Below are positions 52,618 through 62,446 of a stretch of DNA of 64,000 bases, one piece after another (the stretch's first letter is position 1; every line of letters starts with the position of its first letter). The position numbers and the translations under genes are program-made. The notes beneath the pieces were generated by a model, which saw nothing but the letters and a program-made list of their open reading frames with translations, was not told where the DNA came from and made no database searches. This DNA is from Anaerolineales bacterium (lineage in GTDB: Bacteria; Chloroflexota; Anaerolineae; Anaerolineales; UBA6663), in the NCBI GenBank assembly GCA_020850595.1, contig JADZEK010000147.1, forward strand, positions 124,001 to 188,000, given 5' to 3'.

Positions 52618-53595
52618 CTAACGCCGCCGGAACGACTGGCAGGCGCGCACGATATCGGCCGCCTGGGGGAACACCGCGCTCTCCAGCGGGGCGCTGGCGG
52701 GCACCGGCACATCAGCCGCCGCCACGCGCACCACCGGCCCGTCGAGCGCGTCGAAGGCGCGCTCGGTGATCTGCTGGGCGATTTCGGCGCCGACGCCGCC
52801 GGTCTTGTGGGCCTGGTGGGCGACGACGACGCGGCCGGTCTTCTCGACCGAGGCAAGGATCGTCTCAAGGTCGAAGGGGGCCAGGGTGCGCGGGTCAATC
52901 ACCTCCACCGACAGGCCCTGCCCGGCCAACTCGTCGGCGGCCGTCAGCGCCTGAGGCACCATCGCCCCTAAGGCGACGACGGTCACGTCGTCGCCCGCGC
53001 GCCTGACCTCGGCCTGCCCAAACGGGACGAGGTACTCCTCGTCGGGCAGGTCGCCCTTGGTGGAATACAGGCTGATGTTATCGGCAAACAGCACCGGGTT
53101 GCGGTCGCGGATGGCGGTCTTCATCAGGCCCTTGGCATCGTAGGCCGTGGCGGGCATGGCGACCTTGAGGCCGGGGACGTGCATGAACCAGCTTTCGAGG
53201 CTTTGCGAGTGCTGCGTGCCGAAGCCCAGGCCCGAAGCGATGGGCGTGCGGATGACGAGGGGGACTTCGACCTGGCCGCCCCAGAAGAAGCGCAGCTTGG
53301 GCGCCTGGTTGGTGACGGCATCCATGCAGAAGGTGACGAAGTCCATGAACTCCAGCTCGGCCACGGCGGGCTTGCCGGCCAGCGCCAGGCCGATGCCGAA
53401 GCTGATGATGGCGGCTTCATTCAAGGGGCAGTCGCGCACGCGGGCCTCGCCGAATTCGTCATACAGCCCGCGGGTGACGCCGAACACGCCGCCGTACTTG
53501 CCCACGTCTTCGCCTAAGACCACGAGGTTGGGGTCGCGGCGCATCTCTTCTTTGAGCGCCTCGTTGATGGCTTGTGCGTAAGTCAGACTGTGCAT
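52618..53595 (-). CDS. 2-oxo acid dehydrogenase E1 component, beta subunit
   Basis: The 325-residue protein has LTYAQAINEALKEEMRRDPNLVVLGEDVGKYGGVFGVTRGL, PLNEAAIISFGIGLALAGKPAVAELEFMDF and SLESWFMHVPGLKVAMPATAYDAKGLM, the E1 beta transketolase-pyrimidine and C-terminal domains. It is the first gene of the catabolic operon, 46 or so bases from the predicted transcription start, with GAAGGA upstream. Putting E1 beta first is less common than alpha first. Confidence 0.93.
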   Translation of the reverse strand: MHSLTYAQAINEALKEEMRRDPNLVVLGEDVGKYGGVFGVTRGLYDEFGEARVRDCPLNEAAIISFGIGLALAGKPAVAELEFMDFVTFCMDAVTNQAPKLRFFWGGQVEVPLVIRTPIASGLGFGTQHSQSLESWFMHVPGLKVAMPATAYDAKGLMKTAIRDRNPVLFADNISLYSTKGDLPDEEYLVPFGQAEVRRAGDDVTVVALGAMVPQALTAADELAGQGLSVEVIDPRTLAPFDLETILASVEKTGRVVVAHQAHKTGGVGAEIAQQITERAFDALDGPVVRVAAADVPVPASAPLESAVFPQAADIVRACQSFRRR

Positions 53596-53647
53596 GTCTG
53601 GTCCTTCGGGAGCCGAGTAGGTGGGTATGGAAGCAATGGATGGCTGG

Positions 53648-53677
53648 ATTATATATAATGCACAATGCGACTGTCAA
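53648..53677 (-). promoter_or_regulatory. Promoter of the catabolic cluster
   Basis: On the minus strand TTGACA (53672-53677) and TATAAT (53648-53653) are 18 bases apart, inside an AT-rich run (TATATATAAT). Transcription would start about 46 bases before the E1 beta ATG. A GntR-type repressor could bind near it, but I see no clear palindrome in the short leader. The rest of the gap to 53749 has no other feature. Confidence 0.75.
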
Positions 53678-53749
53678 CAACGAAAGGATGCCGGCGGTGG
53701 GCGAACCCGCCGGCGTGTGAGAGGTAAACGCAGGGCGCAGCGGCTTAGA

Positions 53750-54907
53750 TCAGCCTGGCGGCGTGGGCGCGGCGGACTCAGCGAGCTGCGGCTGGGTGGC
53801 GGGTTGGCGCTTGAAGAGCAGCAGCGCCAACAGGAGGCCCACCCCGGTGAGAATGATGGCCTGAATGAGCATCGGCCGGAACACTTCGGCCGCCAAGCGC
53901 AGAATGGCGCGCGTGGCCTCAGTGCGCACCACCGGCGGCACTTCGCTCAACGGCCCCGCGGCCAGCAGCGACGTAATCAGCACGGCGTAGAGGACGGCCG
54001 GCAGCACGGCCAGCAGGCCGCCCAGCACCAATGGCACGCCGCCCCACCGGCCTAGTTGAGGGGCAGTGCGCACGCCCAAGGTCAGGATCAACAGCCAGAG
54101 CACCAGCGGCACCACCCACGCCCAAACGTAGAGCAGCCGGATGAGGCGCAGATACTGCTTGAGCACCTCCGGCCCCACGCCTTGGGTATCGTCGCCGCTC
54201 TGCTGCAATTCGCGCGTGAGGGCAAAGGTGGCCGGGATGTTGGCGACAACGTCTTCCAGCGCGTTCACGTAATCATTGAACTGGTCTTCTTCCCACGGCT
54301 TGGGGAAGTGACAGAGGTTGTAGAGCACTTCGGTGCCGGCCGGCACTGCCGCCTGGCGCGCCAGGAAGTCGTCAATCTCGGCCTGCTGGCAGGGCGGCAG
54401 GTTATCGTAGGCGATGACGATGGCGGCGACGCCATGCTCCGATAGGACGCGAGTCTTGAAGGGCTGGAGCGACCAGGTGATGGGCGGCACGCGGTCGCTG
54501 GTATCAATCCAGGCATAGGTGGCGTCCACGGTGTCAGTCACCCAACCGGCCAAAATCTCGGCGGTGAGCACTTCGGTTTTCACGTTGCGCCAGTCGGCAC
54601 GATCCATATACGACAACAGCAGCACGATGTCCGGCTCAGTAATGCCGGTGAGCGCCTCACCCATATCTACCCGTTCTTGGGCGCGCCGCTGTGAAAACCA
54701 CTCCAGCACAATCGGCAGCAGCTCCGAGTTGATGACCTCATCGGCCACGACGCGCTTGATCAAGGGCGGGCTGAACACCACCCGACCGACGTTGTAAGCC
54801 AGCAGGGCCAGCGGCAGCACCAGCACAAACAGGAACGCCAAAACGTAGAGCACGGACATGACACAACCGTTGCGCCTGGGGGGGGTGGTCTCTATGTGGT
54901 TTGGCAT
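53750..54907 (-). CDS. Membrane protein of unknown function
   Basis: From the ATG at 54907 (GGAG five bases upstream) the protein has 385 residues. An N-terminal helix (VLYVLAFLFVLVLPLALLAY) is followed by a large outer domain (about residues 45-240, with Cys pair CQQ and CHF) and four C-terminal helices. No family is recognised. The N-terminus includes a run of eight C on the minus strand (Pro-Pro codons). Orientation gives it no operon partner. Confidence 0.65.
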   Translation of the reverse strand: MPNHIETTPPRRNGCVMSVLYVLAFLFVLVLPLALLAYNVGRVVFSPPLIKRVVADEVINSELLPIVLEWFSQRRAQERVDMGEALTGITEPDIVLLLSYMDRADWRNVKTEVLTAEILAGWVTDTVDATYAWIDTSDRVPPITWSLQPFKTRVLSEHGVAAIVIAYDNLPPCQQAEIDDFLARQAAVPAGTEVLYNLCHFPKPWEEDQFNDYVNALEDVVANIPATFALTRELQQSGDDTQGVGPEVLKQYLRLIRLLYVWAWVVPLVLWLLILTLGVRTAPQLGRWGGVPLVLGGLLAVLPAVLYAVLITSLLAAGPLSEVPPVVRTEATRAILRLAAEVFRPMLIQAIILTGVGLLLALLLFKRQPATQPQLAESAAPTPPG

Positions 54908-55089
54908 GGGGACTCCACTCAGGTGGATGCGGAAGCGCGGGAAGTATAGCTTTGCCCGGCTAGGGCGCAAGCGCGGCCGCCGGCGCGCCCAGGCAAACTT
55001 CCCAGCCCAAAAGGGGCCGCGCCCTCATGACAGCGGGGGCGACGGGCGCGTAGAGTAACGGCAATCGGCCTTACCCAACGGAGGCACAC

Positions 55090-55506
55090 ATGCCATTTCG
55101 ACGCTTACTGACCGCGGTGCTCGTCCCCGTCGCCTTGCTGCTCGCGGCCTGCGCCTCGGCCGCCGAGGCCGGGCCGCGCGTGTTCTTCATCAGCCCGGCC
55201 GATGGGGCCGAGGTGTCCAGCCCGGCGCATGTGACCCTGGGCGCTGAGAACTTCACCATTGAGCCGGCCGGCGAGGTGAAGGCCGGCGTGGGCCACCTAC
55301 ACATTATGTTGGACACGGCCTGCGTCACCGCGGGCGAGATCATCCCCAAGGACGCCACGCACCTGCACTACGGGCAGGGCCAACTGGAGGCTGACCTGGA
55401 GCTCGCCCCGGGGCCGCACACGCTCTGCCTGCAGGCCGCCGACGGGGCGCACACCGCGCTGGCAGGCGATGGCCTGACGCACCTCATAGCGGTCACGGTG
55501 AAGTGA
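55090..55506 (+). CDS. DUF4399 domain lipoprotein
   Basis: The 138-residue protein has a signal ending in LLAACAS (lipobox) and a DUF4399 domain: VFFISPADGAEVSSPAHVTLGAENFTIEPAG, GHLHIMLDTACV and HLHYGQGQLEADLELAPGPHTLCLQ. The two His-rich strands suggest copper or metal binding, but this is unproven. GGAGG six bases before the ATG supports the start. Confidence 0.85.
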   Translation: MPFRRLLTAVLVPVALLLAACASAAEAGPRVFFISPADGAEVSSPAHVTLGAENFTIEPAGEVKAGVGHLHIMLDTACVTAGEIIPKDATHLHYGQGQLEADLELAPGPHTLCLQAADGAHTALAGDGLTHLIAVTVK

Positions 55507-55510
55507 GGCC

Positions 55511-56125
55511 ATGGCTACGCGTGTTCTGGGTGTCGTGGGGTTCGTTGGAGCTGCAGCCTGGCTAGCGCTGAACACCGTGCTTTCGCCCGAGTGGGGGCCA
55601 CCGGGAAGCGGCAACTACCTCGGCTATGAGACTATCAACCGGCTGTGGGGGCCGTGTTTCGCGGCCATGCTGGCGGGTTACGTGGGCTTCTTCGCGCGCC
55701 GGCCGCTGCCCGGCCGTCTGGGCCGCGGCGCGCGATGGTTCGTGTTTGGCGGGCTAACCGCCATGATCTTTGGCAACGTGGCTGAGTTTTGGTTCTTTAC
55801 TGACCTGGCCCACGGCGAGTGGAACGCCCGCAGCCTGGCCTGGATGCTGGTGCTGGTGGGGATGCTGAGCCTGCTGATCGGCCTGGCGCTGGCCGCGTGG
55901 GCCGGGGCGCGCGAGCGGGTGTGGCCGCCGTGGGTGAGCGCGGCCTTTGCCCTGGCGCTCCCGGTGACGCTGGCGCTGGTCTTTACGGGGTCGGCCTATA
56001 TGTTCATTGTGCTGCCGCTGGTCAGCGGGTTGGCCGGGGCGCTGGCCGTTAGGCGGGCGGCGGCGCGGCCAACTGCTCGGCCAGCGCCGCCGGTTCGGTC
56101 ACCGGCAACCGGCAGGCAAAGTTGA
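55511..56125 (+). CDS. Membrane protein, unknown
   Basis: The 204-residue protein has about six hydrophobic helices; the first loop has a Pro/Gly-rich part ([11 protein letters not shown]). It begins four bases after the DUF4399 gene, so it may be co-transcribed. Its last 77 bases overlap the 3' end of the thioredoxin-domain gene on the other strand, so its Arg/Pro-rich tail could be partly artefactual. No family recognised. Confidence 0.65.
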   Translation: MATRVLGVVGFVGAAAWLALNTVLSPEWGPPGSGNYLGYETINRLWGPCFAAMLAGYVGFFARRPLPGRLGRGARWFVFGGLTAMIFGNVAEFWFFTDLAHGEWNARSLAWMLVLVGMLSLLIGLALAAWAGARERVWPPWVSAAFALALPVTLALVFTGSAYMFIVLPLVSGLAGALAVRRAAARPTARPAPPVRSPATGRQS

Positions 56126-58103
56126 CACAGACGTAAGCGGCGGGCCGGCCGCCCACCAGCTCGCGCCCAGCCAGCAGCGGCACGGGCGAGGCGGCCTTGG
56201 ATGACTTGAGCGCCGTCACCTGGAACGGCCGGTAGGGGTGCGTCACCACGCCTAGCAGGGCGCGCGTGGCCGGGTCGGCCGGGTCGCCGACCAGCGCCAC
56301 TTCGCGCGGCCCGCCCAGCCGGAAGGTGAGCGCGATCAGCCATTGGGCGAAGCCGCTGGGGTACTGGCTCAGGACGGGTTGCACGCTCGTCAGGGCGGCG
56401 TCGGCGGCCTCGGCGAAGCGAGACGCGCCGCTGTAGGCAGCCAGCTTGAGCAGCGCCGTCACGGCCATGGCGCTACCGGAGGGGGTGGCGTTGTCTTGAA
56501 TATCCTTTGGGCGCGTCACCAGGGTTTCGTGGTCGTCGCTGGTGTCGAAGAACCCGCCACGCGGATCGGCAAAGTGGTCGAGCGCAGAAGCAAGGAGGGC
56601 TTCGACCGTGGTGTAGTAGGCCGGGTCGAAGGTCGTTTCGTAGAGGGCCAGCAGCCCTTCGGCCAGGTTGGCGTAGTCTTCCAGGTAGGCATTGAGCTTG
56701 GCCGCGCCGTTGCGCCACGAGCGATACAGACGGCCATCGGCCCGGCGCAGCACCGTGAGCGCGAAGTTGGCGTTTGCCACGGCTGCCTGCCGGTAGTCGG
56801 CGCGGTCGAGCACGCGCCCGGCTTCGGCCAGGGCGGCCAGCATTAGCCCATTCCAACCAGCCAGCACCTTGTCGTCGCGGCCGGGATGCACGCGCCGGGC
56901 GCGCAGGTCGAAAAGCACGGCCCGCGCCGCCGCCAGCCGCGCCGCGACCTCGGCCGCGGGCAGATCGAAACGCGCGGCCAGGTCGTCCACGTCCAGCGCC
57001 GCGAACAAGATATTCTGCCCCTCGAAGTTGCCCTGAGGCGTAACGCCATAGGCGGCCTTGAACAGCGCCGCGCCGGCCCCCAAGGCGGCGTCTAGCTCAG
57101 GTTCGCTCCAGGTGAAGAATCGGCCTTCGTGCCCGTCTGAGTCGGCGTCCTGCGAGGAATAGAAGCCGCCCGCCGGGTCGGTCATCTCACGCAGCACGTA
57201 GTCCAGTATTTCCTCGGTGACGCGCCGGTAGGCGGCCGTGCCAGTCAATTGGTAGGCATGGAGATAGACGCGGGCCAACTGCGCGTTGTCGTAGAGCATC
57301 TTCTCGAAGTGCGGCACCAGCCAGCGCGCGTCGGTGGCGTAGCGGTGAAAACCGCCGCCGAGCTGGTCGTACAGGCCGCCGCGCGCCATGCTGGTGAGGG
57401 TCTTGGTGGCAAGCTCCAGCGGCGTGGCCTCGCCGGTGAGTAGATGCGCCCTGAGCAGGAACTCCAGCGTCATCGGCTGGGGAAACTTGGGCGCCCCGCC
57501 CCAACCGTGGTCGTTCCAATCGAACGCGCGCCAAAGGCTCTGCACGGCGGCGCGCACGGTGTCGAGCGAGAGCGTGTCGGCGGCGGGCGGCAAGCCGAGC
57601 AGTTCGCCCTGGCGCACGTGGTTCAAAACCTCGGCCGCGCTCTTGAGCACCGTTTCGCGCCGGTCGCGCCAGGCGTCGGTCAGCCCTTGCAGCACCTGCC
57701 GGAAGGCCGGCATGCCTTGCACCGGGCGCGGGGGGTAATACGTGCCGCCATAGAACGGCGCGCCGGCGGGCGTGAGGAACACGCTCATCGGCCAGCCGCC
57801 GTGCCCAGTCAGCGCCACCACAGCCTGCATATAGATCGAGTCCAGGTCGGGGCGTTCCTCGCGGTCTACTTTGATGTTGATGAAGTGCTGGTTCATCAGC
57901 GCGGCGGTGGCCGGGTCTTCAAACGATTCGTGCGCCATGACGTGGCACCAGTGGCAGGCCGCGTAACCGATAGAGAGGAAGATTGGCTTGTCCTCAGCCT
58001 GCGCGCGCGCCAGGGCCTCCGGCCCCCAGGGGAACCAATCCACCGGGTTGTGTTGGTGCTGCAAGAGGTAGGGCGAGGTCTCAGCGGCGAGGCGATTGGG
58101 CAT
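56049..58103 (-). CDS. YyaL/SPATA20-like protein with thioredoxin domain (DUF255)
   Basis: From the ATG at 58103 the protein has 684 residues. [21 protein letters not shown], then [22 protein letters not shown] with a CxxC, and [18 protein letters not shown] form the DUF255 thioredoxin fold. The remainder is an alpha/alpha toroid like glycosidases ([54 protein letters not shown]). Function unknown, possibly redox-linked. The ORF track extends it upstream into a shadow frame. Confidence 0.92.
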   Translation of the reverse strand: MPNRLAAETSPYLLQHQHNPVDWFPWGPEALARAQAEDKPIFLSIGYAACHWCHVMAHESFEDPATAALMNQHFINIKVDREERPDLDSIYMQAVVALTGHGGWPMSVFLTPAGAPFYGGTYYPPRPVQGMPAFRQVLQGLTDAWRDRRETVLKSAAEVLNHVRQGELLGLPPAADTLSLDTVRAAVQSLWRAFDWNDHGWGGAPKFPQPMTLEFLLRAHLLTGEATPLELATKTLTSMARGGLYDQLGGGFHRYATDARWLVPHFEKMLYDNAQLARVYLHAYQLTGTAAYRRVTEEILDYVLREMTDPAGGFYSSQDADSDGHEGRFFTWSEPELDAALGAGAALFKAAYGVTPQGNFEGQNILFAALDVDDLAARFDLPAAEVAARLAAARAVLFDLRARRVHPGRDDKVLAGWNGLMLAALAEAGRVLDRADYRQAAVANANFALTVLRRADGRLYRSWRNGAAKLNAYLEDYANLAEGLLALYETTFDPAYYTTVEALLASALDHFADPRGGFFDTSDDHETLVTRPKDIQDNATPSGSAMAVTALLKLAAYSGASRFAEAADAALTSVQPVLSQYPSGFAQWLIALTFRLGGPREVALVGDPADPATRALLGVVTHPYRPFQVTALKSSKAASPVPLLAGRELVGGRPAAYVCVNFACRLPVTEPAALAEQLAAPPPA

Positions 58104-58212
58104 GGGGCACCAGTCCTGTGTGGGGCTTCCCGTCCATGGCCATCTCAACGACGGCGGCGGGACAATAAGACGCGAGATGGCCAGGCACGGCGCAGCACGA
58201 ACCCGCGCCGAA

Positions 58213-59532
58213 CTACGGCGCCGCGGTGGGCTGAGGGTCGGGCGCAGCGGCCCGTGAGCGGCTGGGGTGCGGCAGGCTGAGCGCCAGCAGCGCCGCGCCA
58301 AGCGTACCCGCAATGGTGACGGCGAACAGCACCGGGTACGAGGTCTGCTCGAGCAAATAGCCGCCCACGATCGGCGCCACAATGGTAAGACCCGCGAGAG
58401 TATTGGTCAGCCCCATGTAGGTGGAGCGCTGGCCGGGGGCCGCGATGGCAAGGATGAAGGTGTTGAAGCCGAGCATGTAACTGCCCTCGAACAGACCGAG
58501 CAGCAGGTACAGCAGCGGATAAGCGACGCCAACGGCCGCGCCAAACACGCCGAAGTAGCACAACAGGGCGATGGCCGGGGCGGCGCAGGCGGCCCAGGTG
58601 ACGATCTGCACGACGCGCTGCGGCCCGAAGCGGTCGGCCACGGGGCCAAGCACCAGGCCCGCCAGCACGCTGCCGGCGGTGGCCGCCCCGGCAAACAGCC
58701 CAAGCGCCGCCGGGGGCAACCGCAGCACATCGGTGGCGTAGACGACGTAAAAGCTGGCGGCTAGCCCGCCCAACCCACTCAGGACACGCACGAGCGCGAT
58801 CTTCCGGTAGGACGAGTCGCTCCGCCACAGGCTCGCCAGCACCGGCACGAAAGCGCGCAGACTGGTGGTGGGCGCGGCCGCGGGCACGCCGTCCACCTCC
58901 GGCACTTCGACGAGCAGCAGGCAGCCGAGGGAAGAGATGGCGAAGCCCACGCAGGCCAGTCCGAAGATCGCCGCATAGTTGTACGGGAAGACCGGGCCGT
59001 TGGGGCCAAGCAGGGCTTGCAGGATGGGGGTCGCGGCGACAGCCGCTAGGCCGGTGAGCACCTGCCCCACGCCGAACAGCCGCCCGCGCCGGTGAACCGG
59101 CACGGCCTTGCCGAACAGATCCCAGTAGGCGAGCGCTACCAGCGCGTCGGTGAAGCGGAAGATGATGATCGCCAGCAAGAACAGCAGGAGGGTGAGGGAG
59201 GCGTAGCGTGTGCCGCCCAGGGCGATCCACAGTACGAACAACACAAACGCCGGCCGCCCGACCAACTGCCAGGTCATCATGATCGGATACTTGCGCGGCT
59301 TGTCGCTCAGGTAGTGGGCGGCAAAGAGCTGCGGCAGAAGCCAACCGCCCCCCCACAGCGACGAAATCGCGCCGATCAACACTTTATTGTCGGTCAACTG
59401 ATCGGCGAAGGCCGGCAGCGTGGTGGTCATGTTGGCGAAGATCAGGCCGATGCCAAAGCCGACGTAGTCGGCGAGAATCGCGAAGGTATTGCGGCGCAGA
59501 TGGCGCTGGCGGAGATGGTCGGAGGTGGACAT
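58213..59532 (-). CDS. MFS-type transporter
   Basis: From the ATG at 59532 the protein has 439 residues and 12 predicted helices, with [14 protein letters not shown] in the first and [20 protein letters not shown] and [14 protein letters not shown] in cytoplasmic loops; the latter is an MFS signature loop. Substrate unknown. TATAAT on the minus strand (59573-59578), about 40 bases upstream, is a possible -10. The ORF-track start at 59616 is too far upstream. Confidence 0.85.
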   Translation of the reverse strand: MSTSDHLRQRHLRRNTFAILADYVGFGIGLIFANMTTTLPAFADQLTDNKVLIGAISSLWGGGWLLPQLFAAHYLSDKPRKYPIMMTWQLVGRPAFVLFVLWIALGGTRYASLTLLLFLLAIIIFRFTDALVALAYWDLFGKAVPVHRRGRLFGVGQVLTGLAAVAATPILQALLGPNGPVFPYNYAAIFGLACVGFAISSLGCLLLVEVPEVDGVPAAAPTTSLRAFVPVLASLWRSDSSYRKIALVRVLSGLGGLAASFYVVYATDVLRLPPAALGLFAGAATAGSVLAGLVLGPVADRFGPQRVVQIVTWAACAAPAIALLCYFGVFGAAVGVAYPLLYLLLGLFEGSYMLGFNTFILAIAAPGQRSTYMGLTNTLAGLTIVAPIVGGYLLEQTSYPVLFAVTIAGTLGAALLALSLPHPSRSRAAAPDPQPTAAP

Positions 59533-59693
59533 GTGGCCCTCGGCTGGGGCGCGGACCAGCCGCGCTGCGGGCATTATAGCTGAGGCGGGGTGACGAGACG
59601 GGTGCGACTGGAGCAATCGGCCAAAGCGCTCCGGTGGCCCATGCGGCTAAAGGCGGCCCTGAGCTATACTGCGGGCCTCGCGAGCCTTAGCCC

Positions 59694-60101
59694 ATGCGCG
59701 CCCGGCCCCCCACCCTGCCACGAAGCTGTTCGCCCGGACTAGCCGCCCTGACCCTACTGCTGGCGGCCAGCCTGGCGTGCCAAACGCTGCGCCCCATGAG
59801 CGCGCAGGAGCAGTTCATTCAGGGCACCTGGGGCTGGGGGCAAGACTTCGGCGACGGCCACGGCAGCTACCTGACCTGGACTTTTGCGGCCGGCAGCTTC
59901 ACGGTGGAGGGCTACCCCCCGCTGCACCAAACCGGCCGCTATGCCGTCTCTGACAGCACGAACGACACGCTCACGCTGGCGCTGACCGATCAGTCGGGCG
60001 ATTGGGGCACGGCCGACAGGGCAGTGATCGTCGTCATTGACGAGGCGGCCGGCTCCCTCACGATTGAAAACAACGGGCCGTACAACCGCGTGACGCCATA
60101 G
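59694..60101 (+). CDS. Small predicted lipoprotein, unknown
   Basis: The 135-residue protein has a signal with lipobox-like ASLACQT and a compact beta-rich domain (FIQGTWGWGQDFGDGHGSYLTWTF to TLTLALTDQSGDWG). The layout is lipocalin/avidin-like in appearance only. TATACT at 59665-59670, about 24 bases upstream, is a possible -10. It converges on the sugar-binding protein gene with a six-base gap. Confidence 0.7.
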   Translation: MRARPPTLPRSCSPGLAALTLLLAASLACQTLRPMSAQEQFIQGTWGWGQDFGDGHGSYLTWTFAAGSFTVEGYPPLHQTGRYAVSDSTNDTLTLALTDQSGDWGTADRAVIVVIDEAAGSLTIENNGPYNRVTP

Positions 60102-60107
60102 CGCCGT

Positions 60108-61472
60108 CTACGGGCTGACATGCACCTTGAAGAACTCCTCGGTGCGGAAGGCCGCGGCGGCGATCACCTCGGCCACGGTGGCGCGGCCGTAGAAGGCCCG
60201 CTGCATCTCGTCGTCCATGACCTCTTCGATTTCGTTCCAATTGGGGTGAGGCGGCAGCGGCCAGGCGCTGGCGAGCGCATTCACGAATACCTGGGCGCTG
60301 GCGGGCCGCTGGATGGGGTCCAGGAAGGCTGGCGACTCGGCCACGCTGATGAGCGACGGCCCCACCCGGCCGGTGCGCGCCAGCAGGGTCTGCCCCGCGG
60401 CCGACGCGGCAAACTCAATGAAGCGCCAGGCGGCGGCCGGGTCGGGCGCGGCAGACGTGACACAGTAACCATCGCTGGTGAGCAGGTTGGTGTGGCGGCC
60501 CTTGTAGGAGGGGATGGGCGCTACGTCCCAATCGAGGGCGGCGGCGGCGCGGTAAGCGGCCACGCCGCGCCGGCTGTTGAGGTACAGGCCCAGCCGGCCG
60601 TTGATGAAGCGACTCTCACTGCTCTCAGCGGACTCGGCGGCGGCGTCCGGAGCGAGGTGGTGGGTTACTTGCAGGTCGGCCAGCCATTGCAGGGCCGCCG
60701 GACCCGGCGGCAAGTTCAACTCCAAGCGGCGCGGCAACAGCACGTTGTCCACAACAGTCACCTGGCGCTGCCACAGGTACGCGATGAGGCCCGCAAAGGT
60801 CACCTCCGTGCCGAAACCGTACACATCCGTCACGCCGTCACCGTCAGTGTCGCGGGTGAGCGCCTGCGCCGCGACCAGGAAGTCGTCCCAACTCCAGCGC
60901 GCCGTGGGGTAAGCCAGACCGGCCTGATCGAACAATGCCCGGTTGTAGTAGAGCACCTGGCCCGAGGCCGACTGCGGCAGGCAAACCAGCGTGCGGCCGT
61001 GGTAGTAGGGCGTGAGCGCGAGGCGGTAGAAGTCGGTGGTCGAGAGGACGGCGCTGGCTGCCAGGTAGGGGGCGAGGGGTGTGAGCAGGCCGCGGGACTC
61101 AAACTCATAGAAGCGCTTGTAGTTGACCAGCACTACGTCGGCGGGCGTGCCGGCGGTGAAGTCGGCGGTCAGGCGGCGCTCGTAGTCAAGTTGGGTGGCG
61201 ACCGGGATCAGCTCAACCTGGGCGGCCGGGTCGAGTTGGCGGTACGCGGCGACCAGGTCTTGATAGGCTTGCAGGTCGGCCGGATCGCCGTAGACCATGA
61301 ACGTGAGCGCCGGGCCGTGTGGGGCGGGGCTGCCTGGCGGGGCGGTGACACCGGGCGCGGTGGCGGAGGGAGCCGGGCCGCCGCAGGCCGCCAGCAGCGC
61401 CACGACCAGGAGCCAGGGCGCGCCGCGTTGGCCCAAGCATGGCCGCAGATGACCCAACCGAGTAGCACGCAC
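60108..61472 (-). CDS. ABC transporter sugar-type substrate-binding lipoprotein
   Basis: The 454-residue protein has a lipobox LLVVALLAACGG and an SBP family 1 core: LTFMVYGDPADLQAYQDLVAAYRQLDPAAQVELIPV, DVVLVNYKRFYEFESRGLLTPLAPYL and WSWDDFLVAAQALTRDTDGDGVTDVYGFG. It would capture a sugar or oligosaccharide outside the cell. No permease or ATPase gene is adjacent, so its partners must lie elsewhere. I start at the GTG at 61472, six bases past a TATAAT, consistent with a leaderless mRNA. Confidence 0.88.
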   Translation of the reverse strand: MRATRLGHLRPCLGQRGAPWLLVVALLAACGGPAPSATAPGVTAPPGSPAPHGPALTFMVYGDPADLQAYQDLVAAYRQLDPAAQVELIPVATQLDYERRLTADFTAGTPADVVLVNYKRFYEFESRGLLTPLAPYLAASAVLSTTDFYRLALTPYYHGRTLVCLPQSASGQVLYYNRALFDQAGLAYPTARWSWDDFLVAAQALTRDTDGDGVTDVYGFGTEVTFAGLIAYLWQRQVTVVDNVLLPRRLELNLPPGPAALQWLADLQVTHHLAPDAAAESAESSESRFINGRLGLYLNSRRGVAAYRAAAALDWDVAPIPSYKGRHTNLLTSDGYCVTSAAPDPAAAWRFIEFAASAAGQTLLARTGRVGPSLISVAESPAFLDPIQRPASAQVFVNALASAWPLPPHPNWNEIEEVMDDEMQRAFYGRATVAEVIAAAAFRTEEFFKVHVSP

Positions 61473-61478
61473 CTCGGC

Positions 61479-61484
61479 ATTATA
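61479..61484 (-). promoter_or_regulatory. -10 element TATAAT for sugar-binding protein
   Basis: On the minus strand TATAAT lies six bases before the GTG at 61472, so transcription would start at or just before the GTG. Its partner -35 is not clear. It faces the 61505 element, giving a divergent pair. Confidence 0.5.
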
Positions 61485-61504
61485 ACGCCCCCGATACGCC
61501 ATGC

Positions 61505-61510
61505 TATACT
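61505..61510 (+). promoter_or_regulatory. -10 element TATACT eight bases before a start codon
   Basis: TATACT ends eight bases before the ATG at 61519, again suggesting a leaderless transcript, and divergent from the 61479 element. Confidence 0.45.
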
Positions 61511-61518
61511 CCGCCGCC

Positions 61519-62436
61519 ATGACTTCTAGGACACTACAAGCGTGGGGGGCGGGCTGTGGGTATCAACTGCTGCTGCGGCTGGGCATAGGGCTGCTGCTGG
61601 TGGTGGTGACGTTCGGCTGCGTGCTGATCGTTACGGTGCTGCCGCTGCCGGCAGGCGTGGAACGCGAAGCGGTGGCCGCCATCGCGTTGGTGCTCGGGGT
61701 GCTGTTTGTGGTGGCCCTGGCCCTGGCCGGGGCGGCAGGGCTGATCATCTGGCGGGCGCGCCAACTGGACGCGGCTTTTGCGCCGCTGGGGCTGGCGGGA
61801 CGCATGTTCTCGCTCAACGGGCGGCAGTATCACGGCGTGGTCGGCGGCCGGCAGGTGGATGTGTACTATTCGCGTGGGCCCACGCTGGATATTTACGTCG
61901 GCACGCCGCTGCTGACGCGCTTATCGGCGGCGCGGCGCGACCGGGTGGGCCAGGCGCTGGCGGGTCTGCTCAACCGCCAACCGCTGGCGCTCGACGACGC
62001 CCACATGAGCGAGGTGGCGCTGTACGCGACGGATGAGGCCTGGGCACGGCAGGCGCTGAACGACGCGCGCGTGCGCGACCAACTACTGCGCCTGACCGAC
62101 GATCAGGCCCCCGGCGTGGGCCGTTTCGAGATAAGGCAGGTGCTGCTCCAGCCGGAGGCGCTACTGTTCCGCGTCCATCATGTGCGCACGGCAGGGATCA
62201 CGGCAGAGGCGGTGCGCGAATGGCTCGACCGGCTGGCGGCGCTGCTGCGGCTACTGGAGGGGGCCGCGCCGCCAACGGTGACTGAGCCGGCCAGCGCCAT
62301 GGAGCGCACGCTGCGATCGGACCGCGGCGGCCTGTTTTCGCGCGGGCTGATCATCGGCCTGGCCGTGCTGGGCGTGTTCCTGGTGTGCCTGACAGGAGCA
62401 GCGATCGTTGGCGCGCTGACGGCCGGCGCGCCCTAG
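61519..62436 (+). CDS. Membrane protein with two N-terminal and one C-terminal helix
   Basis: The 305-residue protein has helices at about residues 15-40 and 50-75, a soluble middle (about 80-260) and a final helix (IIGLAVLGVFLVCLTGAAIVG). The soluble part has repeated DRVGQALAGLLNRQPLAL and VREWLDRLAALLRLLEG amphipathic stretches. No family recognised. I use the ATG at 61519, not the ORF-track start at 61501, which lies upstream of the -10. Confidence 0.7.
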   Translation: MTSRTLQAWGAGCGYQLLLRLGIGLLLVVVTFGCVLIVTVLPLPAGVEREAVAAIALVLGVLFVVALALAGAAGLIIWRARQLDAAFAPLGLAGRMFSLNGRQYHGVVGGRQVDVYYSRGPTLDIYVGTPLLTRLSAARRDRVGQALAGLLNRQPLALDDAHMSEVALYATDEAWARQALNDARVRDQLLRLTDDQAPGVGRFEIRQVLLQPEALLFRVHHVRTAGITAEAVREWLDRLAALLRLLEGAAPPTVTEPASAMERTLRSDRGGLFSRGLIIGLAVLGVFLVCLTGAAIVGALTAGAP

Positions 62437-62446
62437 AACCACGACC

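Noticed and set aside
54877-54886. Poly-G/C tract in the 53750-54907 gene as a phase-variation site
   Set aside because: It encodes Pro residues in frame, is only eight to nine bases, and the gene context gives no support.
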